From Monosiga brevicollis MX1 (lineage: Eukaryota; Opisthokonta; Choanoflagellata; Craspedida; Salpingoecidae): a stretch of DNA of 50,844 nt. The translations under genes were made by a program, and so were the position numbers. Positions 10,544 through 20,862 of the stretch are shown piece after piece. The stretch covers positions 102,370 through 153,213 of the forward strand of contig NW_001865042.1 in the NCBI RefSeq assembly GCF_000002865.3, in the 5' to 3' direction. The first letter of the stretch is position 1. Every line of letters starts with the position of its first letter. A model generated the notes under the pieces. The model was not told where the DNA came from, ran no database searches, and was given only the letters and a program-made list of their open reading frames with translations.

Positions 10544-13543
10544 ATGTGGCGACAAACCCTCGGGCCTGCTGCTCGTCGCGGACGGCGCTTAGACTACCGC
10601 AAGCTTAATCGTGCTTCACGGCTGCTGCAGCAGACAGCCCGACAGGACTTGGTTGGGAAGGCTGTCCAGCGCCTTGCGCCAACAGCCAACGCTGCCACGT
10701 CTGCACCGGCGGCCGTTGCTGCCCTGACGCACACCAGGGACCGCCGGCGCACGCAAGACTGGTGGGGCCGCCTGGCCGGCCTGGCGCTGGCCGGGACAGC
10801 GCTTGGAGCCACTACTGCAGCATGTGCCAGTGACCAAACCCCCCACTCGAGGTCCCAGCAGGAGCTCTTTGCCGCCATTCGACGCCAGGATTCGGCCCGG
10901 GTCCAAGAGGTACCTTTTTTTTTTACCTTCTGCACGGCGGGTCGCCATGTGCAGCCATTACTCGTGTGTGCCCACCACATCCACGCGCACGAGTTTATTC
11001 TCACTCTGAACGCGTTCACGTGTGCAGCTGCTCACTAGCCACCAGGTGGATGCCGACCTGCGGCATGAGGCTGGTTGGTCAGCTCTCCATCTCGCTGTCG
11101 TCCGCGGGCAGGCCGACGTCGTGCGTGCTCTGCTGGACGCCGGTGCTGACCCCAACCAGGAGGATCGTTACGGTGCTGCGCGATTCACTCGCCACTCTGT
11201 CATTGCCCGGCAGGTAAGAACATTGTGCTCCAGCCCATGTTCAATCTCTCATCTTTCCTCACTTATCATGCCGGGGGGAACCCTCACGTTTGAGCGGGCA
11301 GCGTGAATTTTCGTCCGATTTGGATCCTTTGCAGCCGGGCCTGGGTTTGACGGCCTTGCACTATGCAGCGCTTTTTGGTCAAGCCGACATTATCAAGCTC
11401 CTGATGGACCGCGCCGCTGATCCCGGCATGCACTCGGCTGCGGGTAAGTCCATGCATTTGCCCCCTGAATGGAACGCAATCTGCTTCAGCTTGGCTTGCT
11501 TTCTAACTCTTCTGTGCTGGTCCGCAGGAGACGTGCCGCGTGACTTGGCGGCCACGCCCGCCATCGAGGCCATGCTGGACGACTATGCTCAACAATACGA
11601 GACCATCAAAGCCAAGCATCAACAGGCCCAGGCTGCCGAGGCTCGTCGCCGCCGGCAGCTCTTCCCACTGGAAGACCGCCTTCATCGCTACATTGTCGGC
11701 CAGGATGGCCCCATCATGTCCGTGGCCGCTGCTATCCGACGCAAGGAAAATGGCTGGCACAACGAAGATCATCCTCTCGTGTTCCTTTTCCTCGGTATGT
11801 TGCTGCCCAACGTGGTGGGGGCATTTTGCTGGTCCTACATCAAAACTGATCGATGAGCACTGTGCGACATTGGCTCACCCTATTTTATTTGGACCCAACT
11901 CCCCAATGCCTGTCCTATTGGCAGGTTCTTCTGGCGTCGGCAAGGTGGGGGTTTTCAGCCAGTGCTGTCAGGGCTAATATAACGTGGTTGTAGCCAATTT
12001 GCTTTTGATGGTCGGTTTGCCTGGTCTGATCGTTGGACGTGTTTGCATTCTGGGCTTGACTAGACGGAGCTGGCCAAGCGTATTGCACAGTACATTCATG
12101 ACGATGAGTCGCCCCGCGTGCCGGCCTCGTTCGAGGGCTTTGTCCGCCTCGACATGAGCGAGTTTCAAGAGAAGCACGAAGTTTCGAAGCTCATTGGTCA
12201 GACTCAAACTCCTTGGCAGCGTCCATGGCACCCATGGCGACCATCCAAACGCTCTTTGCTAACACCCTGCGCCGACTCTAGGCTCGCCCGCTGGCTACGT
12301 TGGGCACGAGGATGGTGGAGTGCTGACCAATGCGCTCAGCAAATGTAAAAACGCTGTGGTCCTCTTCGACGAAGTTGAAAAGGCGCATCCGGTAGGTGTC
12401 AAGCTCGATCGAATGCCGTTCTGTCTGTGCCGTGCCACCTATGCTTACTGACGGTGTGGGACATGCTGCAGGATGTCTTGACTGTGCTCTTGCAGGTTGG
12501 GAGTGTTTTGATTGTTCTGCCTCGATCCGTGCCCTTTCCCGTGGCATTCCAATTTTATTGTGACGGGGGATTAACATGTAAATGTGCAATAGCTGTTCGA
12601 TGAGGGCCGCATTACGGATGGTCGGGGCCAAACTGTCGAGTGTAAGGATGCTGTTTTCATCATGACCTCCAACCTGGCTAGCGACGTGATCGCACAGCAT
12701 GCCTGGGAGTTGCGGCAGGCTGTCAAGGAAACTCAAGAGGTATGAAAGACTTGTGCGCGTCGGCTGATCACCCGCTTTGACTCACCGCTTACTCGCATCG
12801 TATATCAGAGCGAAACTAGTTTTCAGCTTTCACGAGAATTCAAACAGCATGTGATCCGACCCATTCTCAAGCGACACTTTCAACGAGATGAATTCCTTGG
12901 CCGGTATGTCTGCATGGGTGGTTCAACTTTGGTGCACAGACTTTCTCTCTCTCTTTTTTTTTTTTTTTTTTTGTGGTTCGAGAGGCCCTTCACGTGCTCT
13001 GTGACTGGGGGATTTGCGCCACTTGCAGCATTGATCAGACAGTGTACTTTACGCCCTTTACCGATGCTGAGCAGCGTGATCTAATTCGCATGGAGCTCGA
13101 CAACTGGGCTGTCAAGGCAGCCGAGGTGAGTCTTGCTGTCTGAGCCCGCAGCAGGTGTGTGCTTCAAGCACGTCGTGCTCTCACAAGACGTGGCGACGGA
13201 ACTCAATGTGCTCGATAGCGGCACAATATTGAGCTGTCGTGGTCGGATGCCGTCTACTCGGTCCTGGCCAGCGAGTTTGACATTCATTTTGGTGCCCGCT
13301 CGTTGCAACACGCGATTGACCAGCTGGTCATCAACCGCATTGCCATGGTCCACGAAAAGGTGAGAATCGGTCGGTGCGCGGGTCGAGGTTGACCAAAGAG
13401 AATTTGCTCATGAGCCATTCTGGCAATCACAGGGTGAACTGCAAGCGGGCATGCGGGTTCACGTTGACGTGGACGCCAACGGCGAGATTTGCCTACAGCT
13501 GACGCCTGGCGATGCCAAGCAAGGTTCTTGGGGCATTTGGTAA
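10544..13543 (+). CDS. CLPB: CLPB/SKD3-type ankyrin-AAA+ disaggregase, 13 exons
   Basis: Homologue of animal mitochondrial CLPB (SKD3), an ATP-driven protein disaggregase of the intermembrane space. Exons: 10544-10909, 11028-11213, 11335-11443, 11528-11794, 11925-11944, 12064-12196, 12282-12391, 12472-12495, 12593-12739, 12809-12903, 13029-13125, 13219-13359, 13433-13543. All phases close, giving 601 residues. In order: a basic N-terminus ([15 protein letters not shown]), a hydrophobic segment at about 74-96 where animal CLPB is cleaved, ankyrin-like units ([34 protein letters not shown]), then one AAA+ domain. That domain has Walker A GSSGVGKT, Walker [13 protein letters not shown], the sensor-1 region IMTSN and a D2-small C-domain. 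A single AAA+ module plus ankyrins separates it from bacterial ClpB, which has two. Exons 5 and 8 are only 20 and 24 nt. Confidence 0.93.
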
Positions 13544-14377
13544 AGTCTGGTTTATGTAGTTTATAGTAATAACAATCAAGCATATCCCCGAATTTGATTT
13601 CTCGACCGATCTATTGTGCAAATTGATGGAGAAAAGAAAAGCTGCTGATGGCTCTATCATCTTTGCTTTAAAGGTTTGAGTCAAAGAGGAAGTTGGTACT
13701 TATGTCAACGACCACGGGTCCTGTTTATCACCCCCAGGTCAGGAAAAAAAAAAAAACGGCCTTCGACAAGAAAAGAGACCCAGTAGAGCATACATGTACA
13801 GCCCCCAAGCCCTCTTCAAAAAAAAAAAATCAAGAAAAAAGAGAGAGAAAACACGAAACAAATAACGAGAGACAGAAAATTTAATAAAGACACAAAGGAG
13901 AGAGAGAGAGAGAAAGAACAAAGGAGAACAAAGAGAGACTCTCTCTCGAGAGAAGACAAAAAGCATCACGTGAGTGTCATGAGTAAGGTTAGATGATTCG
14001 GTTTAAGCATTTTCTTGCTTTTTCGCAGGTTTGTGCTCTCTCTCTGCTCTCTGCTCTCTCTGCTCTCTCAGTGGCTCCGAACTTGGATCTCAATGGCAGT
14101 CAGGGCTCCGCGTGACAAGGTGTAGAGAGGTGCGGTCTCAAGGGGTCAAAGGGGTCAACGGGGGAGGGTGAATGGGGCTGAGTGTGGTTCTTCCGTCTTG
14201 GTATCAAGGGGTTTAAACCATCTATCTGTGCGGCCGCTGCCGGGCTCAACGGGGGCGAGCCCTATTTGAATGGCGACACGCCGTCTCGTGGGGTGAAGCA
14301 GCCAATGAGTCGGCTCTCCGGTTTGGCGCTTTTCCTGATTTGTGCTTTGATGCTTCGTATAGGCTGGAATCGGCATC
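13544..14377. other. 834-bp spacer with A-rich and GA-rich tracts
   Basis: Between CLPB and the SDR gene on the same strand. A-runs lie at about 13745-13756 and 13820-13830, GA-rich DNA runs to about 13945, and CT clusters lie near 14040-14070. An acceptor-like TATAG at about 14360 sits 15 bp before the SDR ATG and may end a 5'-UTR intron. No gene is seen. Confidence 0.6.
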
Positions 14378-15453
14378 ATGGCCATGGCAACACGCCGCGT
14401 TTTGGTGACGGGGGCCGGCAGTGGCATCGGCAAGGGGATTGCCGCCTACCTCTGCAACAAGTCCCCGGCCAAGCATGGTGTCATGATCACCGATCTCAAG
14501 CTGGAGACGGCCCAGGCTGCCGCCGAAGAGCTGCGTGCAGCCGGTGGCAATGTTATTGGGGCGTATGCCCTTGACGTCAGCAACAAGGATTCCATTCGCG
14601 ATCTCATGGCCCAGCTGCAAGACAACCCGCCCGACGTGCTGGTCAACAATGTACGCCCACCGTGCTGAGCTCCCTCCTGACTCCTCGTCCTTTTTTTTTT
14701 TTTATCACGTCCTCCTTGTTCTTCTTTTTGTTTTCGTTCAGTTTTGACCCGGTCCCAATGCCTGTCTGGACCATGGCCTTTTCGATGCTTCGCTCATCAA
14801 CTGCACTTGGGGGTGCCCTCCCCCGCACAGGCCGGTATCCAGCATGTGTCGCCCCTCGAAGACTTTCCCGATGACAAATGGCAACTGCTCGTCGACGTCA
14901 TGCTGGTCGGCTGTGCTTCCATGACAAAGGCCGTGTTGCCCAGCATGCGCGAGAATGGTTATGGTCGCATTGTCAACATCGGAAGCATTCACTCCCTCAT
15001 TGCCAGCAAGTACAAATCGGCCTACGTGGCCGCCAAGCACGGCCTGGTTGGCTTCTCCAAGGTCATGGCCCTTGAGACCGCTGATTGCGATATCACCATC
15101 AACACTGTGTGCCCTGCCTACGTCATGACCCCGCTGGTCGAGGCCCAGATTGAGGGCCAAGCCAAGGCCCATGGCATGACCCGCGAGCAAGTCGTTGCCG
15201 AAATCTTCGTACGTATTAGACGTGCTTTCAGGGCCCCTCTTTTCTCATGGCTACACTTGCCATTGCTTGCCTCGTGGTTTGTTTGGGGACTCATCCTCCG
15301 TTCCTTTTTGCTACACAGCTGAAACCCATGCCCAAGCAGGCCTTCATCTCTCTGGACGAGCTGGCCGGCACCACCGAGTTTTTGATGTCGGATCACGCTC
15401 GCAACATCACTGGACAGACTCTTGCTCTTGACGGCGGCTGGACTGTCCAATAA
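14378..15453 (+). CDS. Short-chain dehydrogenase, 3-hydroxybutyrate dehydrogenase-like, 3 exons
   Basis: NAD(P)-dependent classical SDR; 261 residues from exons 14378-14650, 14831-15208 and 15319-15453, all phase 0. The cofactor motif TGAGSGIG is at 11-18, NNAG at 90-93, catalytic Ser143, and Tyr156/Lys160 in YVAAK. The segment NTVCPAYVMTPLVE, the following LKPMPKQAF and the terminus ALDGGWTVQ are typical of D-3-hydroxybutyrate dehydrogenases, so ketone-body or polyhydroxybutyrate-type metabolism is likely. There is no mitochondrial presequence. A close SDR with another substrate is possible. The stop codon lies 157 bp from the end of the convergent POMGNT2-like gene. Confidence 0.88.
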
Positions 15454-15610
15454 ATTCAATTATCCGTTTGCCGTTGACGCATTGACCCGGCTCTGGCCTA
15501 ATTCCATTCCCAAACTCGTCGCCTGTCACTTGTCCAAACAAATAAACAGCACTTCGTCGAAAACAGAAAGACGAAAAGAAAAAGTGGCTCTCAATCAACA
15601 CTTTTCGTCG

Positions 15611-18600
15611 TTATTGATCAGGGCACTGGGTACCCGGTGCAAAGGGCCCTACGGTGCCAGCTCCTGAGATGGTGCGCACCCAAATGTGTCGGGCCTTGTC
15701 TGCCTCACGCCCACGCAGCTCCAGCCATAAATCTATACCAGCCCTGCGAGGTCAGAATGCGCCTTCCAATTCCAAAACACATTGGGCGTCAAGCAGCATC
15801 ATACGGCACGTAACCTTGGGATGGTGCCTCATACGAACCAGTGGTCTTGTGAACGGATTGTGTTTCTTGGATCCAGACTTCAAAGTAGAGGTCAGGAACG
15901 TACGCCGCGTTCACCGGTGCTTCAAACTCAATGCTCAAGACTGCAATGGCAATGTCTCATCCGTCAGTAAATTCAAGCCTGGCGCCAGACATACGCGCCT
16001 AGCACAACCATTTTTGACATACTTGTGTCCAGGCCCGGTGACTTGAGTCGAGCACACTCAATGTGGCGCGGTGCGCTGGGCACCACGGGTGGGAGAACTG
16101 GACCCAGCGGCAGCATGGCATTTGACGATTGTTCCGGCAGCTTAGAGTCCCAAATGTCTTGCAGCGTGTCAATGACCCACTGCCAACCACAGCACGCCAT
16201 CGTTGATGTCAGGAAAAGCTCAGTCAATCGTTGTACCACAAGTCCAGCCGAGCAGCACCCAAGAATGACTTACCGGCACATCCACATGTGTATCAGAATA
16301 GATGCGATAAAGCCAATACGGATCCGAGCAGCATGTGTGTGGCGGAACGTATGGCGTTCCCATAATCTGTTGTCGCATCATCGAAACAGTAGTGACCTTC
16401 ATGAATGAAAATGCCGTCTCCTTGGAGCTCGGTACGACAGACCTCTTTCTGACGATGGGGCGACAAGTGTCGAAGCCCACCCATGGAGGGCGAACGGTCT
16501 GGGTAGGTGAGTGTCCATGCCTCTTGCGTATTATTCCAGGCACGATAGGTTAGACCCAGACCTAGGTGGCAGATAGAGGGCATACTCAAGGAGCGGTCAG
16601 ACCCAGATGCTGAGCCACCATCCGGTTTTCATGACTCTGACACACCAAGCTGCGTTGCCAAGACTTGATAGGGCGTGTAATGGGAGGGATCCACGCCAAA
16701 AGGAAACAGCTCGATGAGCACCGCTGCAGTGTATTGACGCACGCAGGGAGAGGGATATGAGCTTGGCCAGAATGTCATCCATTAAACGACTTTTGAACTC
16801 TGCTGCCCCAAATGCTCGGCGAACTTGCCGCGCGGCGGTAGAAAAAGGCTCATAATCAATATAGAGCCATGCATTCCAATGGCGGCATGACACGAGGACA
16901 AGGCTTCAACCTACGCAACGCTCGCCACGTCAGAGACGAAGGACAGAAGGAGCTGGGGGGGGGGGGGGAAGGGGGGCGGCAAAGATCATGTAAGGTCTTG
17001 CTCACAGCGGTTTGTACCTGCTCGGTAAAGTTCATCGTTTCCATTCGAACAAGGCGCACGTTGGCGTGCAAGCGCGTTCGCAACGACTGCATGAGCTCTT
17101 TCTGCGGGGCGAGGAAGCGAATGATCCGTCAGTAATCGTCGCGCGGTTAAACCTCCAGCAGTCACCTCACCTCATTGAGTATGAAACGGTTGCGTGTGCG
17201 TGAAAATATGGCCACGGTTTTGACTCGGGCGGAAGGTAACACAGGTCCTGGATCCGACAGTCCAAGCCTAGAAGATAAGAGGGATCAGCGAGTCTCCCAG
17301 TTTGACTGGGGATGGGCATTGCTGGAACGAACGATCGAAACGAGTGGACCCGCGCACCTGTGTCGGATCAGGCGTACAAAGGCTTGAATGATTCCCGAGT
17401 CGGGAACTTTGTTCTGGAGTTTGGGCCTGTTAGTCTGATCCTGGGCAGGGCAAATGGAGGGTGATGGTCCGCAGCAAATTTCGCCACTTACGGGTAAGGG
17501 GCCTTGAGGCTGGAAGAATCCGTAGTCGTACCAAGTCGTGCGCTTGCTCAGACCCATGTGCGCACGTCTAATTGGCACCAACAAGACGAGCATAAGGCGT
17601 GTCATCACGGATAAAGCGCTGCATGTGCCTCCACAAATATGAAGAAGAATCAAACGACTCACTGAAAACAGACAAAGCGGGTTTGCGGGGACAGGTCGCG
17701 AAGATGGAGGGCCGGTCTTGTGGTCAGATGATCCAGCAGAGGTGACGTGCCAAGCACCGAAGGGAACGGATCCAATGCGACCAGCTGCACGTCCTGGCGA
17801 CCCACACCTGTTCAAGGTATGCATGATCGAGATCACGGTCAGGTCAGAATAGCTAGGTGTGCAGAGCAGAAACGCACGCGCAAATGCCCGAGTACCGCAC
17901 CCCATGTCTCGAGGAGCGTGGCAAAGAGGGGCAACATGTCGTCGTGAAGGGCGTGCATAATATTGTCGGGCTTGAAACGCCTAAAGAGAACCATTTCCCC
18001 ACGGATGAACACGTCAAATTGTCGTGCTTGCAATCGCAGCATCCGCGCCTTGGGTTGACGCACCGATAGAGCAGGGCCGGCACCGTGACAAGCTCGATAT
18101 CATCGTTGGACACGGTGCTCAAGTAATCCACTACATCCAGCAGCAAACATGTTAGACACGTCTCTAGAGAAGCAGAAGATTGCGCACGCTGTGCCGTATG
18201 AGATGCATAGTTGTACCATCCACATCCACAAAGTCCCAGTGTTGCACGTTGTGTCGCTCAACCGAGGAGAGGGAGATGAGAGGTTCGGGCCCGCTACGCC
18301 AGGTGTGCCAGGAAGATAAAGTTGCATGAGCAGCAGACTTGTGTGACTAAGCAATGGTTGATCAACTTGCACAATAGCGCACTACGAACCGCGGAGATAG
18401 CCCAATGGCCAGCGAATCTGGGCCCCGAAGAAATACAAATTGGTCCACGTTGCGATCATAGCACAGATGATCAAAGGCGCAGGAGCGGTGATCCTCATCA
18501 GCGCCTGTACAAAAGACGGAGGAGCCGCGCAGTAGCCGCTGGTGCGCGTCGGACGCGCGGGAGAAGGACTTCTCATGCCGCGACGCTGAGGTGCGGGCAA

Positions 18601-18928
18601 GGCTGACTTTGACACCACCACCATCGATGTTGTTTGGATCGACCACGTGCAAATGGCTTTCCTCCTGCGTGACTGGCAAAGATGGGGCTGGCAAAGAAGC
18701 ATGCGGCTGGCCAGCACGCCAAAGGGCCAGAATGGACAAGCTGGTCAGCAGCCCCAGAACCCAGGGCCATGCCCGCACAGACCATCCTTGGAGAAGGCGC
18801 ACCGCCCGACGCTCACCATGTCGAGAAGCGCCCGTGGTTGTATGTGGTGGGCCCAGATCGACAGCGACCATTGTCGTGGCCTCGGCGCGGGCGTCGCGAC
18901 CACGCCGAGCCGCCGGGCTCACGCTCAT
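15611..18928 (-). CDS. POMGNT2: POMGNT2-like GT61 glycosyltransferase with C-terminal FN3-like part, 16 exons
   Basis: Homologue of protein O-mannose beta-1,4-N-acetylglucosaminyltransferase 2, the ER enzyme of the dystroglycan core-M3 pathway in animals. Exons: 18928-18390, 18293-18217, 18130-18064, 17980-17901, 17807-17663, 17567-17492, 17440-17358, 17267-17171, 17101-17018, 16910-16829, 16723-16646, 16561-16443, 16366-16274, 16179-16023, 15940-15815, 15732-15611. Every phase matches; 674 residues. A cytoplasmic Arg-rich tail precedes a type II membrane anchor at about 53-70. Landmarks: RFKPDNIMHALHDDMLPLF, GLSKRTTWYDYGFFQPQGP, AIFSRTRNRFILNE, IGMHGSILIMSLFLP, ELFPFGVDPSHYTPY, CCSDPYWLYRIYSDT. 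A beta-rich end with HIWVRTISGAG aligns with the FN3 part. The N-terminal stem is longer than in the human protein. The intron after exon 10 appears to be GC-AG. Substrate in this organism is unknown. Confidence 0.88.
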
Positions 18929-19437
18929 GCCAACCCGCTTCTGCCTGTCAATAAAGGGGAGGGGGGTTGAGGTTCCCCTGCACAGATGCCTTCACCTCAT
19001 CGCCGCTCAATCTACGCAAGTAGCAGCTCAAAATTGGGGAAAAAAAAAAAAAAAAAAAAAAAAAAAATCGGTTTGTGCACAACTGCATGCATGCAAGGAT
19101 GCTTTCAAGTACGGCTCTCATGCTGTTTGGCCAGGCGTGCATGTCAATGTACTATGACATTTGTTTTTTCTGTGCATGTCTTGAGCAGAACTCTGAAAGA
19201 CCAGATCTCCCTCGTTGGACAAGGATGCACTCGCACGTATGTTATCGCCGAGGCCTGCTAATGTGGACGACGCCGCTGCACAAAGAGAAATAGCCTCCTA
19301 GGGTAGCAGGAACACGAGAACGGAAAATAATCAAACTAGCTGTAAATGAATTGACTTTAAAAAGACTATGGCTGTCCACTGGAGGGCTTCACTCGAGAGC
19401 CCGGCATACGTTGTACACATGTTGATGACGGCACTGA
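18929..19437. other. 509-bp spacer with 28-A run
   Basis: Between the start of the POMGNT2-like gene and the 3' end of the first SH2 gene. A pure A-run lies at 19040-19067. No gene is seen. Confidence 0.7.
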
Positions 19438-20862
19438 TCAAGCCACACTTTTTTCATAGATGAGGTGGTTTTGCAGAGCTGCGTAGTCTGCGACGGCTGG
19501 ACCATGCGGCAGTTGAACGGCTTCGTTGACGCCCTGATCAGCGAGATTAACATAGGCGGGCGACCTCACTGCATTGACGTAGGCCGTGCTTTGAGGGCTA
19601 TTCATAACAATTGTCTGCACCGGTGGTGGGTGCGTGTCCACCTGCGCATATGTACTATGAGCAGCTGTTCCGGGCGGAAGGCTCGGAAGCTCAAATCCAT
19701 ACACGTCAGCATCTGTTTCATCCAAAGAGTTCAAGTGTGCGTTTCCAAGTGGCGGGGAGGAAGACGGCAGATTGGTAGTGTCAGCCACAGGTAGAAGGTA
19801 TGTGTCGTCGTCCTGAAGCAAAGACGGGTTCAGTGTCATGGATGATGGGCGAAATTGGGTTTCCGTGCGGGGGCGAAACTGGGTTTCAGAGCGCGGCCGA
19901 ATTTGGGTTTCTGAGCGCGGCCGGGTTTGTGTGTCCGACCGCGGGAGAACTTGGGTTCCTGAGCGTGAGCGAGCGGGCAGGTCCCGCCCGCCTTGCATAA
20001 CGTGCCAATTTTCCTTTGATGGACGATCAAACAGGGCTGGGGGTTGCTCTGTCATCGAGCCCGTGCCCGTATTCCTTGCGCCATGATGCGTGCTGCCCGA
20101 AGTGATGACCACGGTAAGAGGGGCCAAGAGCAAGTTGAGTTCATCGCGGAAGGAAGCAAGCTCCCGGTAGTCACAGACGACGGGGTGTGTTAGGGGTGTG
20201 TTGAAGAAGGTGCCGTTACTGCTCGAGTCGCAGCGATCGAGGACCTCCTCCATGTCATTGAACAAAAACACCTGATCTGTGTTTTGGCCCTTGGCGCGGC
20301 CAACAACCCGGAATCTGCCTCTGGAATCAAAGAAGGTGAGAAAGTGGAGGATGCGCTGGCCTAGAGGCTTGCCAGAAGAGCTGCTCTCGACGACCGAGGA
20401 GATGCAAAAGACGACCTCCTGGCCCTGGGTCTGCGGTTCCTTGACTCGCAACAAAAAAGTGCCAACCTCGCTGCAGGAGAGAAGACAAGACATGGCGGGG
20501 CGGGGGATGGTGGAGGCAGGGGCGAAGTGAGACGGCACGGCTAGCAAGGGAGGTGGGTCGAACGGGACGGCAGCGAGCCGACGGCAGGATTCAAATTCAT
20601 TCCTTGCTTTGCTTCCCGCCTCGGCTCTGCTCAGCTCAACGTACGGATTGTCGCTGGTATTGGCGATGCGGTGCACCACTTCTTCGCGGCTAATAGGGCC
20701 ATGAAAATGGTCGGGCATGCCGCTGGGAAAAGCAGCACGAATGGCTCGAGCCATGCGTACCTTGGGGGAAGCTTGAGGCGCCAGACCCAGGCACATGGCA
20801 ACCACCACGACCAGGGCCACCAGCACCACGGCGCCGCCGCTCACGGCTGTCATTGCATCCAT
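19438..20862 (-). CDS. Membrane-anchored SH2 protein with tyrosine-rich tail (paralogue A)
   Basis: Two exons, 20862-20645 and 20470-19438, give 416 residues; the ORF also runs through the intron, but splicing restores a continuous SH2 domain. A short N-terminus precedes one membrane span (about 8-26, AVVLVALVVVVAMCLG). A basic juxtamembrane stretch follows, then an SH2 domain starting FHGPISREE (about 52) with the phosphotyrosine-binding Arg in GTFLLRV (about 75-81). The canonical first Trp is absent. The tail has about five 8-residue RPRSETQ-like repeats and tyrosine motifs YLLP, YGFE, YAQV, YVNA, YVNL, YAAL and YEKS; YVNx fits the pYxN pattern bound by Grb2-type SH2 domains. There is no kinase domain. 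The predicted role is a membrane docking scaffold for tyrosine kinases; this is inference. The neighbouring gene upstream is a paralogue. Confidence 0.85.
   Translation of the reverse strand: MDAMTAVSGGAVVLVALVVVVAMCLGLAPQASPKVRMARAIRAAFPSGMPDHFHGPISREEVVHRIANTSDNPYVELSRAEAGSKARNEFESCRRLAAVPFDPPPLLAVPSHFAPASTIPRPAMSCLLSCSEVGTFLLRVKEPQTQGQEVVFCISSVVESSSSGKPLGQRILHFLTFFDSRGRFRVVGRAKGQNTDQVFLFNDMEEVLDRCDSSSNGTFFNTPLTHPVVCDYRELASFRDELNLLLAPLTVVITSGSTHHGARNTGTGSMTEQPPALFDRPSKENWHVMQGGRDLPARSRSGTQVLPRSDTQTRPRSETQIRPRSETQFRPRTETQFRPSSMTLNPSLLQDDDTYLLPVADTTNLPSSSPPLGNAHLNSLDETDADVYGFELPSLPPGTAAHSTYAQVDTHPPPVQTIVMNSPQSTAYVNAVRSPAYVNLADQGVNEAVQLPHGPAVADYAALQNHLIYEKSVA
19840..19985. repeat. 24-bp coding tandem repeat in SH2 paralogue A
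   Basis: About five or six degenerate 24-bp units encoding RPRSETQ plus one variable residue (units end T, I, F, F). On the + strand each unit shows GGGTTTC/T-GAGCGCGGCCG. The repeat lies in the tail between the SH2 domain and the tyrosine motifs. It is absent from paralogue B, so it arose after the duplication or was lost there. Confidence 0.85.

Noticed and set aside
15650-18930. Region first read as a decayed pseudogene because only short frames are open
   Set aside because: All 16 exons of a POMGNT2-like protein join with consistent phases and conserved blocks, so it is an intact intron-rich gene.
20471-20644. Extra residues between the first and second halves of the SH2 domain in paralogue A
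   Set aside because: The frame is open but it is an intron: donor and acceptor match those of paralogue B and removal restores the SH2 domain.
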